The notes beneath the pieces were generated by a model, which saw only the letters and a list, made by a program, of their open reading frames with translations, was not told the origin of the DNA and searched no databases. Positions 52,090-53,615 of a DNA stretch of 53,615 nt are shown here, piece by piece. A program made the position numbers and the translations under genes. The DNA comes from Akkermansia muciniphila (lineage in GTDB: Bacteria > Verrucomicrobiota > Verrucomicrobiia > Opitutales > Opitutaceae), in NCBI GenBank assembly GCA_945898185.1, contig CAMDHP010000005.1, forward strand, positions 1-53,615, given 5' to 3'. How positions within the stretch are numbered: the stretch's first letter is position 1; the number at the start of each line of letters is the position of its first letter.

Positions 52090-53342
52090 GGGCGTGGCTT
52101 GGCGGCGGAGCGCGACTTCAGGGCGGCGATAAGTTCCGCGGTCCCGGTAGCCATGCTGATGCGCGGCACGTAGCCCAGATCGCGCTGGGCGGCGGTGATG
52201 TTGAACCAGTGATCCTTGGCGAGCTCGGCGGCGATGAAGCGCGTCATGGGCGGCTCATCGGCACGGCGGAGGATTGCCCAAGTCGCTTCGCAGACGGCGC
52301 CGAGCGCGCAGGCGGCGCCAGAGGGCACGCGGAAGGACGGAAGTGGCGGGCGATCGAGCGCGCGCAAGAGATCATCAATCCATTGCCAGAGGCTGATGGG
52401 TTCACCGTTGGTGATGAAGTAGGCGCGACCAGCGGCGGGGCCGGCAGCTTGATCTGCACCGCCACCAACAGCTTGTTCGGCAGCCCCACTTGTAGCCCCA
52501 CTTGTAGCCCCACCTGCAGCCGAACCAACCAAGCTCTTGTCTATCATTGATTGACAAGAGCTTGGGGCGACAATTTCCGAAGAAGTGTCCATCGTGGATA
52601 GACTGGTTGTATTGATGGATGAGGGCAGGAGGGGCAGAAGAGCCTGTTCGGCGAGGAGGTGGGCGTCGGCGGCGTTTTCGACGTGGACCATATCCACCAG
52701 ATTTTGCCCCCCGCCAACGATACGCAGGCGGCCGGCAGCGGCACGCGCGAGGATGCGCGGCACCAGATGCGGATCGCCGACGCCCCAGATAAGATGCGGG
52801 CGCAGCGCGCATGTGGCGAAGCCTGGGACGTTGGCAGCAAGCACCTCCCGCTCGGCGAGTGCCTTCGTGAGCGGATACGGACTAGGGCACGAGGCCGTGA
52901 GCGGCAGCGATTCATCGGCGCCCGAAAGCGGCAGGCCGTTGTAAACCACGCTCGGAGTGCTGGTGTAAACAAAGCGCCTCACGCCAGCGGCACGGGCAGC
53001 AGCAAGAAGGGTGCGGGTAGCGGCGACGTTATCCTGAAAAAAATCAGTGTATCGCCCCCACACACCCACGCGGGCGGCGACGTGAAAAACCGTTTCAACG
53101 CCACGCACCGCCTCGGCGCAGGTGGCGGGGTCAGCGAGCGAGCCGACGACGATGCGCAAGCCCCGCGCGGCTAGGGCGGGTTGGGGCGTGCGGGACACAA
53201 CGGTCACGGTTCGGCCAGCGGCCAGCAAACGAGTAAGGATATGGCCGCCAAGGAATCCGGTAGCGCCGGTGACCAAAGCCGGGCCTCGATCACTGGTGTG
53301 CCGAGCCGCGGAGTCGGAGGCTGCCTTCAGGATTTGGTTCAT
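52086..53342 (-). CDS. NAD-dependent epimerase/3-beta-HSD-like protein with repeat insert
   Basis: 418-residue extended SDR. GPALVTGATGFLGGHILTRLLAAGRTVT near 21 is the NAD-binding motif. YTSTPSVVYNG and SPYPLTKALAERE near 130-160 carry the Tyr-x3-Lys pair. DMVHVENAADAHLLAEQALLPLL near 213 is normally followed closely by GRAYFITNGEPISLW. Here about 65 residues are inserted between them, including CQSMIDK (from a hairpin element) and an Ala/Gly/Ser/Thr-rich run from a 12-bp tandem repeat. The rest of the fold is complete. Probably a sterol- or sugar-modifying SDR. Confidence 0.88.
   Translation of the reverse strand: MNQILKAASDSAARHTSDRGPALVTGATGFLGGHILTRLLAAGRTVTVVSRTPQPALAARGLRIVVGSLADPATCAEAVRGVETVFHVAARVGVWGRYTDFFQDNVAATRTLLAAARAAGVRRFVYTSTPSVVYNGLPLSGADESLPLTASCPSPYPLTKALAEREVLAANVPGFATCALRPHLIWGVGDPHLVPRILARAAAGRLRIVGGGQNLVDMVHVENAADAHLLAEQALLPLLPSSINTTSLSTMDTSSEIVAPSSCQSMIDKSLVGSAAGGATSGATSGAAEQAVGGGADQAAGPAAGRAYFITNGEPISLWQWIDDLLRALDRPPLPSFRVPSGAACALGAVCEATWAILRRADEPPMTRFIAAELAKDHWFNITAAQRDLGYVPRISMATGTAELIAALKSRSAAKPRP
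52481..52516. repeat. 12-bp tandem repeat inside the epimerase gene
   Basis: Three units, CAGCCCCACTTG, TAGCCCCACTTG and TAGCCCCACCTG, are read on the minus strand as AGGATSGATSGA-type peptide. They lie 13 bp from the hairpin element at 52529 and within the same protein insert. Confidence 0.85.
52529..52565 (+). repeat. Hairpin element inside the epimerase gene
   Basis: Perfect 13-bp arms CCAAGCTCTTGTC and GACAAGAGCTTGG enclose the 11-base loop TATCATTGATT. On the gene strand the core GTCAATCAATGATAGAC is identical to the ispG copy and is read as CQSMIDK. The other two sense frames contain a stop codon. Confidence 0.9.
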
Positions 53343-53378
53343 CGGAATTTGGGATTTCGACGTGGCGTGCAGCTCGGT

Positions 53379-53615
53379 TCACCGTTTGGGGTCGGACTCG
53401 AAACCAATGCCCTTGGTGAGAACCCAGCGGGTAAGTTCGAGGCGGTGAATCTTGGCGTTGTGGCGGGCATCCACGGGAAACTTGGGGTGGAAATAGAAGG
53501 TCTTAATCTGAGCGGTGCGAGGGTCGCGCTGCGCGATGGCGCGGAGCGTGCGGGTAAACCGGCGGCACGCGGCGCATGTGCTCATCCACTCGGGCGAAAC
53601 AGGCTCGATGACGAT
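53379..53615 (-). CDS. Hypothetical protein, N-terminus outside the window
   Basis: Open frame running off the right edge, with at least 78 codons. The visible part reads EPVSPEWMSTCAACRRFTRTLRAIAQRDPRTAQIKTFYFHPKFPVDARHNAKIHRLELTRWVLTKGIGFESDPKR. The Cys-x2-Cys pair could be a redox or metal motif. An internal ATG at 53585 is possible as start. Family not recognised. Confidence 0.45.
   Translation of the reverse strand: MVIEPVSPEWMSTCAACRRFTRTLRAIAQRDPRTAQIKTFYFHPKFPVDARHNAKIHRLELTRWVLTKGIGFESDPKR

Overview
The window reads as ordinary chromosome of a high-GC, Gram-negative bacterium, most likely a verrucomicrobium of the Opitutae/Opitutaceae type. This placement is inferred from gene content: a long-form IspG with a central insert domain, a stand-alone SWIB-domain protein (a family typical of Chlamydiae and Verrucomicrobia), a PEP-CTERM exported protein, a sialate O-acetylesterase, ThuA and Gfo/Idh sugar genes, and many dispersed hairpin repeats between genes. 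No rRNA, tRNA, CRISPR array, integrase, transposase or prophage gene was seen.

Layout. 1-9.3 kb: isoprenoid and envelope genes (cdsA, cut by the window edge; uppS; ispG), an OGG-type DNA glycosylase, a DsbD-like thiol:disulfide interchange protein and a small membrane protein. 9.4-12.5 kb: a glycosidase-like protein, apt and a D-2-hydroxyacid dehydrogenase closed by a strong terminator. 12.6-18.6 kb: a PIN/NYN-like protein, then rsgA-yhbY-cinA on the minus strand, divergent from an unusually short uvrC. 19-25.8 kb: accessory carbohydrate region with a sialate O-acetylesterase, a PEP-CTERM cupredoxin-like protein, a small HTH protein, a frameshifted AraC regulator, ThuA and an oxidoreductase. 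26.4-34.3 kb: accBC, then the minus-strand chain manA-grpE-dnaJ-purN-argC-prmA. 34.4-38.2 kb: ftsK and mdh. 38.4-44.1 kb: a hypothetical gene between two imperfect direct repeats, a PhoX-like protein and three redox enzymes. 44.3-48.2 kb: a heterodimeric ABC exporter. 48.3-53.6 kb: SWIB protein, exported Bcp-type peroxiredoxin, FAH-family hydrolase, amidase, VUT/YhhQ transporter, an NAD-dependent epimerase-like protein and a truncated ORF.

The most interesting signal is a dispersed hairpin element. Four copies (3384, 5055, 22543, 52529) share the core GTC-WATCATTGATT-GAC. The two best copies have long perfect arms that differ from each other in sequence while staying self-complementary; the other two have weaker arms. 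Three copies lie inside protein genes (an OGG-type glycosylase, ispG, an epimerase). All three are read in the only stop-free frame, adding the peptide QS(L/M)ID at points where these families normally have a linker or loop. The fourth is a perfect 41-bp palindrome just upstream of the small HTH gene. This resembles the logic of Rickettsia palindromic elements but has a different sequence. A second dispersed signal is a 7-bp repeat (TCATTCS) just upstream of the glycosylase start and, in degenerate form, inside ispG. Several further families of 20-110-bp hairpins fill most of the intergenic gaps.
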